Source: CBDBEU01 sp965204565 (GTDB taxonomy: Bacteria; Pseudomonadota; Alphaproteobacteria; Rhizobiales; TMED25). Taken from it: a stretch of DNA of 64,000 nucleotides. This document shows positions 51,675 to 60,165 of this stretch, in pieces. The translations under genes were made by a program, and so were the position numbers. The stretch is from the NCBI GenBank assembly GCA_965204565.1, contig CBDBEU010000003.1, forward strand, positions 434,001 through 498,000. Direction: 5' to 3'. Positions within the stretch are counted from its first letter, which is position 1. Each line of letters starts with the position of its first letter. The notes under the pieces are model-generated. The model ran no database searches and was not told the origin of the DNA. It saw only the letters and a program-made list of their open reading frames with translations.

Positions 51675-52787
51675 TTACATCGTACCGTCGGCGCAGGCAG
51701 CAGCAATCGTGCGAAAACCGGCCGCAGCCGACCATACCTCTTCGGGATCATTGGCGTCCAGAAGCTGCGCGCCCTGGGAAAGGGCTGCGACGGCTATCTC
51801 CGGCGGCTTCACATGCAGCGAATTGATCCCGCGCTCGCGCGAGCTGGCGACCGCGAATGCATTGCAGTTTGCCAGCAGCGGGCAGCCAAGGCCGTGGAAT
51901 AGCGAAAGCGCGTGCAGGATCGCAATATTTTCCTCCAGCGGCTGACTCGTGCCCAATCCCGGATCAACGATGATTCTATCGCGCGCCACTCCGGCACCTT
52001 CAAGCATCTCGATGCGCGATTCGAGCGCAGCGTGCACCACACCAGCCAGATCGAGCGACTCGCTCCAGTTTCTGGGTCTGGCGCCAATGCCGCCTGTTCG
52101 CCGCAAAACCACCGGAAGCGCAATGTCGCCCAGTGCATAGAGAGTGTCATCGTCAACGCTGGGGGATGAATCAATCACTAGGCGTGCCCCGGCCTGGGCT
52201 GCAGCACGCATCACAATCGGCCGATTTGATGAAATCGCGACACGGAATCCTTGCGCTGCCAACTCCTCAATGACCGGAACCACGCGATTGATCACGTCCA
52301 TATCTCCAAGATCGGTAGCCTGTGCGATCACCGCGACGATGTCGGCACCATGCATGGCGAGCAGGCGGCCGCGTTGAACTGCCCCCTTGGTGGAACGCTC
52401 ACCTGCTCCGCCACGCTCATTCACCAGATTTATGAATGACAGGATGCGAGGGCGCACCCATGTCAGACCGGCAACCGGCGGACGGGAATCGGTCAGCAGG
52501 CGCATGCGCGCGCTGACGTTGGGTGAGCGCATCAGCGCTACCTGGCGCACGGCACGCAAGTCACGCTCCGGTCTTTCGCCGGTGCCGTTGACCATTTCTA
52601 CACTTGAAAACGCTGAAGGCCCGCCGGCCAGCCACTCACCAAGCCCATTTTCGACTGCCATTTCCGCGACTGGGCCATGAACAATCCCCAGAGGGCGGAT
52701 CAGATTGTCGACCAACAGCCGTCGCCCGCCCGAGCCATCCGAGCGTTGTTGGGTCAGATCGATGAGATTGGCGGGCGTGTCGGTCAT
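51675..52787 (-). CDS. folP: Dihydropteroate synthase homologue lacking catalytic motifs
   Basis: Occupies the folP position between ftsH and glmM and aligns along its length with alphaproteobacterial dihydropteroate synthase, including the N-terminal extension (RPLGIVHGPVAEMAVENG, then SAFSSVEMV). Yet the hallmarks are gone. The segment normally VNVTPDSFSDGG reads FINLVNERGGAGE; the GGESTRPG loop is VAVIAQATD; the SIDT strand is ISSNRP; the SRK region is NCNAFA. Only IIVDPGLGTSQPLEEN keeps the family look. The frame of 370 codons has no stop or frameshift. It is therefore a diverged, probably non-catalytic homologue kept under selection, or a gene in decay before its first nonsense change. 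The symbol denotes orthology of position, not proven activity. Confidence 0.75.
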   Translation of the reverse strand: MTDTPANLIDLTQQRSDGSGGRRLLVDNLIRPLGIVHGPVAEMAVENGLGEWLAGGPSAFSSVEMVNGTGERPERDLRAVRQVALMRSPNVSARMRLLTDSRPPVAGLTWVRPRILSFINLVNERGGAGERSTKGAVQRGRLLAMHGADIVAVIAQATDLGDMDVINRVVPVIEELAAQGFRVAISSNRPIVMRAAAQAGARLVIDSSPSVDDDTLYALGDIALPVVLRRTGGIGARPRNWSESLDLAGVVHAALESRIEMLEGAGVARDRIIVDPGLGTSQPLEENIAILHALSLFHGLGCPLLANCNAFAVASSRERGINSLHVKPPEIAVAALSQGAQLLDANDPEEVWSAAAGFRTIAAACADGTM

Positions 52788-52854
52788 GGGCTCACATCCG
52801 CATGTGTACAATCTATCGCGCCGAATTTGATCCGCGCGGGAGCAATCGCCTGCC

Positions 52855-54780
52855 TCAAGATTGAGGTTGCGGCTCCATACCGCTCGAATCCGGCACATCG
52901 CCACCGTGCCGGCCAGCCTCTCCTGTCACCGGGACCGCCGAGCCGCTATCCGGCTTGGTGCCATCATCTGACGAATCGCGGACCGGTTTTTCACCTTTCA
53001 TAAACCCGATAATTTCATCACCCGAGAGTGTTTCATATTCAAGCAGGCCCTCGGCGATCAACTTCAGGTCATTCTCATGATCGCTCAATACGGTGCGAGC
53101 GGTGCTCAGTCCTTCCTCGACCAAGGCGTAAATTTCCGCATCCACCAGCTTCTGGGTATCGTCGGAAAGATTCTGGGTGCGGGCAATTGAGTGACCGAGG
53201 AACACCTCTTCCTCATTGTCGCCATAGGCAAGTGGGCCGAGTTTGTCGCTCATGCCAAAACGGGTGACCATTGCGCGGGCCATATTGGTTGCCATCTTGA
53301 TGTCCGATGACGCACCGGAGGTGACCTTGTCGGCGCCGAATGTCATCTCTTCAGCAACCCTTCCGCCCATGGCGACGGCAATGTCAGCCTTGAGCTTAGC
53401 GCGCGTCACCGACAGCTGATCGCGTTCAGGCAAGCGCATGACCATGCCAAGTGCGCGGCCACGCGGAATGATCGTCGCCTTGTGGATCGGATCGGAAGCT
53501 GGCTGTTTGAGGGCTACCAACGCGTGACCGGCCTCGTGATAGGCGGTGAGCTTTTTTTCTTCCTCGGTCATGACCAGCGAGCGGCGCTCGGAGCCCATCA
53601 TCACCTTGTCCTTGGCATCCTCGAATTCGATCTGAGTCACCAGGCGTTTGCCGCGGCGCGCTGCAAGGAGAGCCGCCTCATTCACCAGATTGGCAAGATC
53701 AGCGCCGGAGAACCCGGGCGTTCCGCGTGCGATTACCTTCAGATCGATATCTGGAGCAAGCGGCACCTTGGAGACGTGCACCTTGAGGATTTTCTCACGG
53801 CCGATGATGTCCGGATTGGGCACCACAACCTGCCGGTCGAACCGACCCGGGCGCAAAAGCGCGGGGTCAAGCACATCAGGACGGTTGGTTGCTGCAATCA
53901 GGATCACACCTTCATTGGCCTCGAAACCATCCATTTCGACCAAGAGTTGGTTGAGGGTCTGCTCACGCTCATCATTACCGCCGCCAAGGCCTGCTCCGCG
54001 ATGGCGGCCAACAGCGTCGATCTCGTCGATGAAAATGATGCAGGGCGCGTTCTTCTTGGCGTGTTCGAACATGTCGCGCACCCGGCTCGCGCCAACACCG
54101 ACGAACATTTCGACGAAATCAGAACCTGAGATTGTGAAAAACGGCACATTGGCTTCGCCGGCAATGGCACGCGCTAGCAATGTCTTACCAGTGCCGGGAG
54201 GTCCGACGAGGAGCGCACCCTTGGGGATTCGACCGCCGAGACGCTGAAACTTTTGCGGATCGCGAAGAAACTCGACGATCTCCTGCAAATCTTCCTTTGC
54301 TTCGTCGATACCGGCAACATCATCAAACGTAACGCGGCCATGACGCTCGGTCAGGAGTTTGGCCTTGGATTTGCCAAACCCCATAGCGCGCCCGCCGCCG
54401 CCCTGCATCTGGCGCAGGAAGAAGATCCATACGCCGATCAGCAGCAGCATCGGGAACCAGGAAATCAGCACAGAGAGCAGCGCGCTGTCTTCAACCGGCC
54501 GGGCGGTGATCTGGACGCCCTTCTCGCTTAGATGACTGACCAGATTGGGATCGGAAGGTGCGTAGCTCTGGAACGGCCGGCCGTCACTGTATTTGCCAGC
54601 AATGGTGTCGCCGGTGATCGTGACCTCGCGCACATTGCCGCTGTCGACCTCCGCAAGCAGCGTCGAGTAGCTGATTTCACTTGATGAGGTGCGCTGGCTC
54701 GGACCCTGAAACACGTTGAACAACGCCATCAGCAACAAGCCAATGATGATCCACAGCGCGAAATTCCTGAAATTGTTCAC
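52855..54780 (-). CDS. ftsH: ATP-dependent zinc metalloprotease FtsH
   Basis: Membrane-anchored AAA+ protease that degrades misfolded membrane proteins and regulators. 641 residues from GTG 54780, preceded by GAGG. Two N-terminal helices (FALWIIIGLLLMALF, LLSVLISWFPMLLLIGVWIF) flank a small periplasmic domain; Walker A GPPGTGKT, Walker B CIIFIDEID, pore motif MFVGVG, second region of homology RPDVLDPALLRPGRFDRQ, zinc site HEAGH. The C-terminal tail is acidic and variable. Normal upstream neighbours (tilS, ybgF, pal) are absent because an IS1380 end and broken genes lie there. Confidence 0.97.
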   Translation of the reverse strand: MNNFRNFALWIIIGLLLMALFNVFQGPSQRTSSSEISYSTLLAEVDSGNVREVTITGDTIAGKYSDGRPFQSYAPSDPNLVSHLSEKGVQITARPVEDSALLSVLISWFPMLLLIGVWIFFLRQMQGGGGRAMGFGKSKAKLLTERHGRVTFDDVAGIDEAKEDLQEIVEFLRDPQKFQRLGGRIPKGALLVGPPGTGKTLLARAIAGEANVPFFTISGSDFVEMFVGVGASRVRDMFEHAKKNAPCIIFIDEIDAVGRHRGAGLGGGNDEREQTLNQLLVEMDGFEANEGVILIAATNRPDVLDPALLRPGRFDRQVVVPNPDIIGREKILKVHVSKVPLAPDIDLKVIARGTPGFSGADLANLVNEAALLAARRGKRLVTQIEFEDAKDKVMMGSERRSLVMTEEEKKLTAYHEAGHALVALKQPASDPIHKATIIPRGRALGMVMRLPERDQLSVTRAKLKADIAVAMGGRVAEEMTFGADKVTSGASSDIKMATNMARAMVTRFGMSDKLGPLAYGDNEEEVFLGHSIARTQNLSDDTQKLVDAEIYALVEEGLSTARTVLSDHENDLKLIAEGLLEYETLSGDEIIGFMKGEKPVRDSSDDGTKPDSGSAVPVTGEAGRHGGDVPDSSGMEPQPQS

Positions 54781-54949
54781 GGATATACCTCGTTTCGGGT
54801 CAACCCCGGACGCTGGCGCCCACCCGCACATGCACGTGGCCACCCCGCAATTGCTTTTAGCCTTGCTTCCCTAAGATAAGGACTGACGTTGCCTATTGCC
54901 AACCACCAGGCGAATATGGGTTCAATCATGTTTAAACCGACATTCACGG

Positions 54950-55370
54950 GATGACGGCCATCGTCGAGCCGATATTGCCTCCACGGGCGGAAATCTGCAA
55001 CCCCGGACCATCGCCGTGGGGATCGAGGGACATCGAGAACGGTGACGCCGGCGTATATCGCGCCGGGAGTGACGATTTCGTCGTCATCAGGACACACCTC
55101 TCCCGTGGTTCTTGCCGGACTGCATGACAACCGGACGCGTCACGCCGGCGGTGGCTGCGGCCGAAGTTCGGCGATCAGCCGCAGGATCTCGGCGAACAGG
55201 CCCCCCTGGCACCGCGCCCTCGGCCAACCAACCGGGCCAACTGGACTGGAACGTGACGTACCGGCCGTGTGTGACGATCCCGGCGACGATCCTGATCGGC
55301 TTCTCCTTCAGGCCGGTCGGCGACCATCGCCTGGCCGCACCGACAGTCGACTGGCTGACCAGGCGGCGCT
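54950..55370 (-). mobile_element. IS1380-family 3' end, inverted relative to 3180-3605
   Basis: Minus strand carries the transposase C-terminus in scattered frames (MVADRPEGEADQDRRRDRH, ACSPRSCG) and the 200-base right end. Pairs with the plus-strand copy at 3180-3605. 54781-54949 between it and ftsH must hold the ftsH promoter but I cannot point to its elements. Confidence 0.75.
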
Positions 55371-55634
55371 ACCATTACTGGAATGGACGTTCGGGCCGGG
55401 CGTATGTTCATGGTGTATTCTCGCCAACCGAAGTGCCATATTTCGAGAATTCGGCGCTGGTTGTGATCGCCAATCACTGCGTACTGTGCACCATCATCGA
55501 TGTGACCGCCAGCGGCAATTTGGCGGCACTTTATTTCCACGGGGGGGAACTTCAAGCACGCACTGCAGTGCGGCGCCAATGAGGTGCATGTGCATTTTGC
55601 CGACACGGCAGTCGAAGCGCGGCGCAAGGCATGA
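55355..55634 (+). pseudogene. Unrecognised small gene with a G7 frameshift and missing start
   Basis: Reads RRRYHYWNGRSGRAYVHGVF, then EVPYFENSALVVIANHCV, to a run of seven G's at 55541-55547. With six G's the frame continues NFKHALQCGANEVHVHFADT and ends ARRKA at 55634. The 5' end merges with the IS1380 end, where a CTG replaces the expected start. The alternation of strands and small residues suggests a compact alpha/beta domain, but I do not recognise it. Confidence 0.4.
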
Positions 55635-56020
55635 GACCATTTCCTCCAGATAATCAATGCTGCGCCCCGAACGCCCGACACCTGTGCGCACTAGGCGTGC
55701 CTGCTCACCAAGACTGAGCGGTCCAGAATATTGATGATGACTGCGATCGACCACAAAACACAGTGCCATGGCCGCATCCGCGTCATTTCCGCTGCCCGGA
55801 ATTGACGAACTCCACCCGCCTTGTGGTCTCGCGATAGGCCATGGTCGGCTGCTCGCGGCCACCAGGTCCTGGCCGCTCGGGCGTGCCGCGATGAACATGC
55901 GACACTACCGCAAAAAGACCGGTGCAGCCCGCGCAGCAATGCCGGACGGCATTCCGCCGCATCGAATCGCGGCCGCCACATCAGCGAGCCGTATGCAAAC
56001 ACCCACAATGGTCCATTCAT
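55600..56020 (-). pseudogene. Gamma-glutamylcyclotransferase (ChaC-like), decayed
   Basis: ATG 56020 starts MNGPLWVFAYGSLMWRPRFD, the hallmark YGSL motif of this family, which breaks down glutathione to 5-oxoproline. The frame is lost at a T5 run near 55910; VVSHVHRGTPERPG continues in the next frame, but the central part, including the region of the catalytic glutamate, is missing. A later frame holds CFVVDRSHHQYSGPLSLGEQ and GRSGRSIDYLEEMVSCL. Several lesions, so a true pseudogene. Its exact 3' end is unclear because it overlaps the opposing gene. Confidence 0.75.
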
Positions 56021-56094
56021 GTGCAGATCGTAGTAAGCTTGGGCCCACAGGCAAACTGCAATTTGTGTAAACAAGAACGACAGGACTGAGCTTT

Positions 56095-57135
56095 ATGACA
56101 TTTGGCCGGCGCGTTCCGTTTGGCATTTTCATACCCGTTGCCATGTTCGCGGCAGCGGCGGCGTTATGGACATTCGTATGGTATTCAGCAGCGTCACGCG
56201 CACGCGATGCGCTCACGCAGTGGCGCGCTGAATTCGCCACCCAGGGCCGCAAGTTGGCATGTGCACGCGAACAGGGCGGCGGCTTTCCGTTCCGGCTGGA
56301 ATTTCGCTGCGCCGATCCGGTGTTGAGGATGCCGGTTGGCGGGGATACCTATGTCGCAACAGCGGCCACGCTCACCGCGGTGGCCAAGGCCTACGATACG
56401 CAACACATGATTTTCGAGATCAATGCGCCGCTGCGGCTGGAGCGCAACGGCGATGCACAGCCCCTGATCAGCGCTGAGGCCGGAATGATTCGCGCCAGCC
56501 TAGAGTTGGACAATGGCCGCGCCTCGCGGTTGTCGGCAGTCCTTCCGGCCTGGCACGCCATAGTCGCAGGCGAGGGTGAGACAGCATCCCTGATCGGCGC
56601 GCAAGCGGGTGAGGTGCACATGCGTGCCAGACCGGGCGAAGATGCGATCGATATCGCGGTTTCAGCCGATGACGCTCATTTCCCCGATCACGAGAAAAGC
56701 GCCACCGGCGCACGCATCAATGTCGAACACATCAACCTGGTCACGGTGATCAACCGGCCGGTAAAAACAAGCCTTGCAGATATGGAAAGCTGGCTCGGCA
56801 AATGGCGCGATGGCGGCGGCGTTGCCGATGTCAGGCGGATGTTCTTCGACAGCGCCTACCTGACGGGCGAAGGTGCTGGCACTGTCAATCTGACACCGAA
56901 CGGTCAGATTGAAGGCGCGCTCAAGGTGCGGTTCACCCGGCTCGATCAGTTTGCCGAAGCGCTGCTGACGCGCGGCGTGATTTCAGACAATGACCGCAAA
57001 CTTCTGAGAACCGCTGTTGGTCTTTTTGCCAAGAGCACCAACGGACAGAAGAGCGCGACCCTGCCGGTGCGCATTCGCGATGGTCAAATCTATTTTGGGC
57101 CGGTCAAGGTGGCGACACTGCCCGCACTCATGTGA
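56095..57135 (+). CDS. DUF2125 domain-containing protein
   Basis: A 346-residue envelope protein of the alphaproteobacterial DUF2125 family, function unknown. An N-terminal helix (VPFGIFIPVAMFAAAAALWTF) anchors it, with the bulk in the periplasm. Recognisable are EQGGGFPFRLEFRCADPVL and the C-terminal TLPVRIRDGQIYFGPVKVAT. Its stop overlaps by eight bases the stop of the convergent arogenate dehydrogenase gene. Confidence 0.88.
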   Translation: MTFGRRVPFGIFIPVAMFAAAAALWTFVWYSAASRARDALTQWRAEFATQGRKLACAREQGGGFPFRLEFRCADPVLRMPVGGDTYVATAATLTAVAKAYDTQHMIFEINAPLRLERNGDAQPLISAEAGMIRASLELDNGRASRLSAVLPAWHAIVAGEGETASLIGAQAGEVHMRARPGEDAIDIAVSADDAHFPDHEKSATGARINVEHINLVTVINRPVKTSLADMESWLGKWRDGGGVADVRRMFFDSAYLTGEGAGTVNLTPNGQIEGALKVRFTRLDQFAEALLTRGVISDNDRKLLRTAVGLFAKSTNGQKSATLPVRIRDGQIYFGPVKVATLPALM

Positions 57136-58078
57136 CCTCGCCATCATCATGATCACGGCGCCCGAAATCGGGGGCGTCGGTTTCCTGGCCAGCCTCGATA
57201 ATGCCGCGTCTGATTTCGCGGGTGCGGGTGAACAAGGCTTCCAGCGCGTCGCCATCGCCCCAGCGAATGGCACGCTGCAATGCCGTCAGATCCTCGCCAA
57301 AGCGGCCCAGCATCTCCAGCACGGCTTCGCGGTTGTTGAGAAACACGTCACGCCACATTACCGGATCGGAAGCGGCAATTCGGGTGAAGTCGCGGAAACC
57401 GCCGGCGGCATATTTGACAACCTCGGACTGGGTGACCTCCTCAAGATCAGCGGCAGTACCGACGGTATTGTAGGCGATAAGATGCGGCACGTGACTGGTA
57501 ATGGCGAGCACCAGATCATGATGTTCGGCCGGCATCTGGTCGACCGACATGCCGCAGGCGCGCCAGAAATCGGCGAGGCGCTGGATTGCGGCGGCATCGG
57601 CGCCGGGGGGCGGCGTCAGCACACACCAGCGATTGATGAACAGCTCGGCAAAGCCCGCATCCGGACCTGAATGCTCGGTTCCGGCGATCGGATGGCCCGG
57701 AACGAAATGGACGCCCGCCGGTATATGGGGCTCGATATCGCGTATCACCGCCGCCTTGACCGAGCCGACATCGGTCAAGATCGCGCCGGCCTGGAGTGCG
57801 GGCCCGATTTGTTCAGCGACCGCCGCATTGGCGCCGACCGGCACGCACAAGACCACCAGATCGGCGCCATCCACCGCCTCCGCGGCACTTGCACTCACAC
57901 TGTCGACAAAGCCCAATTCGAGCGCTCGCGCTCGGGTGTTTTCGCTGTGGGCATAGCCGGCAATCTCGCGCGCCAGCCCAAATCGGCGGGCCGCCCAGCC
58001 AAGCGAAGAGCCAATCAGGCCAAGGCCGATCAGCACCATGCGTTCAAATGGCGGCTCGAATGGAGGCGGCGGGCTCAT
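57128..58078 (-). CDS. tyrC: Prephenate/arogenate dehydrogenase (cyclohexadienyl dehydrogenase)
   Basis: NAD(P)-dependent oxidative decarboxylation on the way to tyrosine. 316 residues; the dinucleotide motif GLGLIGSSLGWA lies at the start, followed by VVLCVPVGANAAVAEQI, ILTDVGSVKAAV, and the catalytic histidine region FVPGHPIAGTEHSGPDAG. Overlaps hisC by four bases. Third gene of the operon chorismate mutase - hisC - tyrC. Confidence 0.92.
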   Translation of the reverse strand: MSPPPPFEPPFERMVLIGLGLIGSSLGWAARRFGLAREIAGYAHSENTRARALELGFVDSVSASAAEAVDGADLVVLCVPVGANAAVAEQIGPALQAGAILTDVGSVKAAVIRDIEPHIPAGVHFVPGHPIAGTEHSGPDAGFAELFINRWCVLTPPPGADAAAIQRLADFWRACGMSVDQMPAEHHDLVLAITSHVPHLIAYNTVGTAADLEEVTQSEVVKYAAGGFRDFTRIAASDPVMWRDVFLNNREAVLEMLGRFGEDLTALQRAIRWGDGDALEALFTRTREIRRGIIEAGQETDAPDFGRRDHDDGEVT

Positions 58079-59170
58079 GTCGTCTCCAAAAGGGCGCGCA
58101 AACCGGACAGCGCAGCAAGGTTGGCTTCCTTACTCGCCACCGTCATGCGCAAATGACGATCAAGGCCATAGTCGGCCAAACGGCGCAGAAATACGCCTTT
58201 GTTGACGAGAAAGGCCTCCGCGTCGGCGGCGCTGCGGTCCAGCCCATCAGGAAACCCGATGAGCAGAAAATTGGCGACGCTCGGTGTCACCTCAAGCCCC
58301 AGTGCGGAAATCTCATCGACCAGCCTGGCGCGCCATTTCTCACTGTGTGCGATCGAGGCATCGACATGCGTAACATCGCCGATCGCGGCAATGCCCGCCT
58401 CCATGGTCGGTGTCGTCAGATTAAACGGCAGACGCAGGCGATTGACCACATCGGCAATATGGGCCGGGCAATAGGCCCAGCCAAGACGCAACGCCGCCAG
58501 CGCATAGATCTTGGAGAATGTCCGGGTCATGACCACGTTCTGGGATGTGGAAACGAGTTCGATACCAACCTCATAGTCATTGGCTAGGACGTATTCGGCG
58601 TAGGCAGCGTCAATCACCAAGAGCACATCGGGCGCCAGACCGGCATGCAGACGCCGCAATTCGCCTCCCGGCAGATAGGTGCCGGTGGGATTATTGGGAT
58701 TGGCGAGAAACACGATGCGGGTGCGCGGAGTGACCGCAGCCAACAACGCATCCACATCAGCCGTCAGTGCCCGCTCCGGCGCGGCCACCGGGATCGCCCC
58801 TTGCGCCAGGGTGATCAGCCGGTAGATGGTAAAGCCGTGGGCGCTGTACACTGCCTCATCGCCCGGGCCCAGATAGGCATGGGCCAGGTGGGACAGGATC
58901 TCATCGGAGCCGGCGCCGCAGACGATGCGCGCGGTATCAATGCCGTGGCGCATGGCAATTGCCTCGCGCAAGGCGGCCTGGCTGCCATCGGGATAGACCG
59001 ACATGGTGGCGGCGGCACGCTGATAAGCCTCAAGCGCTGCGGAGCTCGGGCCAAGCGCCGATTCGTTTGACGACAATTTGTACACCTTGCAGCCCATGTG
59101 ACCGCCCTTGCCGCCGACATAGGGCTTGATTGACAGGATACCGGCTCCGGGCTCGGGGACGCGCGCTCAT
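58075..59170 (-). CDS. hisC: Histidinol-phosphate aminotransferase (or aromatic aminotransferase), start shifted by one base
   Basis: PLP-dependent aminotransferase for histidine and probably aromatic amino acids. Body: VYKLSSNESALGPSSAALEA, AHGFTIYRLITLAQGA, FLANPNNPTGTYLPGG, PLP lysine in TRTFSKIYALAALRLGW, C-terminal GVFLRRLADYGLDRHLRMT. The operon-style ATGA overlap with the chorismate mutase gene puts the start at 59170, but that ATG is one base out of frame. Four G's at 59155-59158 (plus strand) where three would give MSARPEPGAGILSIKPYVGG, the expected N-terminus. From the only in-frame ATG, 59097, the PYVGGK substrate segment would be lost. A one-base sequence error is the simplest explanation. 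Confidence 0.88.
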
Positions 59171-60003
59171 GGCAGCTTCTCCTCACCATCGCTCACCGGG
59201 GCTGCGTGGTGACCGACAATCGCCGCAGTGATCTCACCACCCACATTGCTGGCCAGCGCCGGGGGAATTTCACGATCAAATCCGCTCCAGCCGATCAGCA
59301 CCCCGGCCTTTGCAGGGATTGCATAGGCGAGCTTTTCGGCATTGTCCGCACGCAGCCGCTCCAGCATCTGGCCGCCAGCGTCTGGCGATGGCGCCTGAAG
59401 CAGAATGACTGAGATATCCTTGCCACTTGGCGCCGGTGCCACATTTCCGATCACCACAGCGCGCGGCGGCGAAGGCTTGGCCTGGGCAATCATCGGCAAG
59501 GCGGTGATGATGCACATCTCCATGTCCGGCCTTGCCAACTTGCGCCACCAGCGATCGTCATCGCAGCGCAGAAGCGCCAACCGTGCCGGTGCAGCGGCGG
59601 CGTTTGCAAGCGCGGCCAGAGAATCGTCATGGGCCTGCATCTCTGTCTCAAAACAAAAATGCGCACGCCCTATATCCCAAAGCTCAAGATCATGACGGGC
59701 GGCGACAGTATCGACGGTAAAGGGAAACTGCAGGCGGGCATTGGCCATGATCAACTCGCGCCACAGACGCCAGATCTGCGCCAGCCCCATCCGGCCACTG
59801 TCAAAACCGGCGATGCGGCGCAGCATCTGCGCTTCGCGCGCTGGCCTCAGCGCCGCCGCGCCAGTATCGGTCTTGGCGTGGCGCACCTCATCGGCCAGCC
59901 CGGCACGGCGCACCACCAGCGCATGAATACGCTCGTCAATTTCATCGAGCTCGGCGCGGATGGTTTCCAGCGACCGGGCGTTCGGCGCATCCGGTAAATT
60001 CAT
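59167..60003 (-). CDS. Chorismate mutase family protein
   Basis: Converts chorismate to prephenate. 278 residues: the first ~90 form an AroQ helical domain (SLETIRAELDEIDERIHALV, RRAGLADEVRHAKTDTG with the active-site arginine and lysine, REAQMLRRI). The remaining ~190 residues are a second domain of the prephenate-dehydratase-like PBP shape seen in alphaproteobacterial homologues; it lacks the catalytic threonine-phenylalanine motif of true dehydratases and may be regulatory. First gene of the operon with hisC and tyrC. Confidence 0.85.
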   Translation of the reverse strand: MNLPDAPNARSLETIRAELDEIDERIHALVVRRAGLADEVRHAKTDTGAAALRPAREAQMLRRIAGFDSGRMGLAQIWRLWRELIMANARLQFPFTVDTVAARHDLELWDIGRAHFCFETEMQAHDDSLAALANAAAAPARLALLRCDDDRWWRKLARPDMEMCIITALPMIAQAKPSPPRAVVIGNVAPAPSGKDISVILLQAPSPDAGGQMLERLRADNAEKLAYAIPAKAGVLIGWSGFDREIPPALASNVGGEITAAIVGHHAAPVSDGEEKLP

Positions 60004-60086
60004 GAAAGGGGTCCAGCCTCAGTTGGGGGCGGTGGCGCGAAAGGGCGTATTTTTAAGGTTCGGCTCCGGCGAAGGCAAAGAAAACG

Positions 60087-60116
60087 TTGACACTTAATCG
60101 GCCACATCCGTAGCAA
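60087..60116 (+). promoter_or_regulatory. Possible sigma-70 promoter for metX
   Basis: TTGACA at 60087-60092 and TAGCAA at 60111-60116 with 18 bases between, 50-79 bases before the metX start and divergent from the chorismate mutase gene. I looked for the SAM-II riboswitch that often precedes metX in this group but could not recognise its conserved core. Confidence 0.3.
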
Positions 60117-60165
60117 TGAGCGCGGAGGCGGTCCCAAATCAGTCGCTCCTGGGCGCCCTGATGGT

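Noticed and set aside
60004..60165. Possible SAM-II riboswitch before metX
   Set aside because: Expected by analogy with relatives, but I could not match the conserved core or pseudoknot in this leader.
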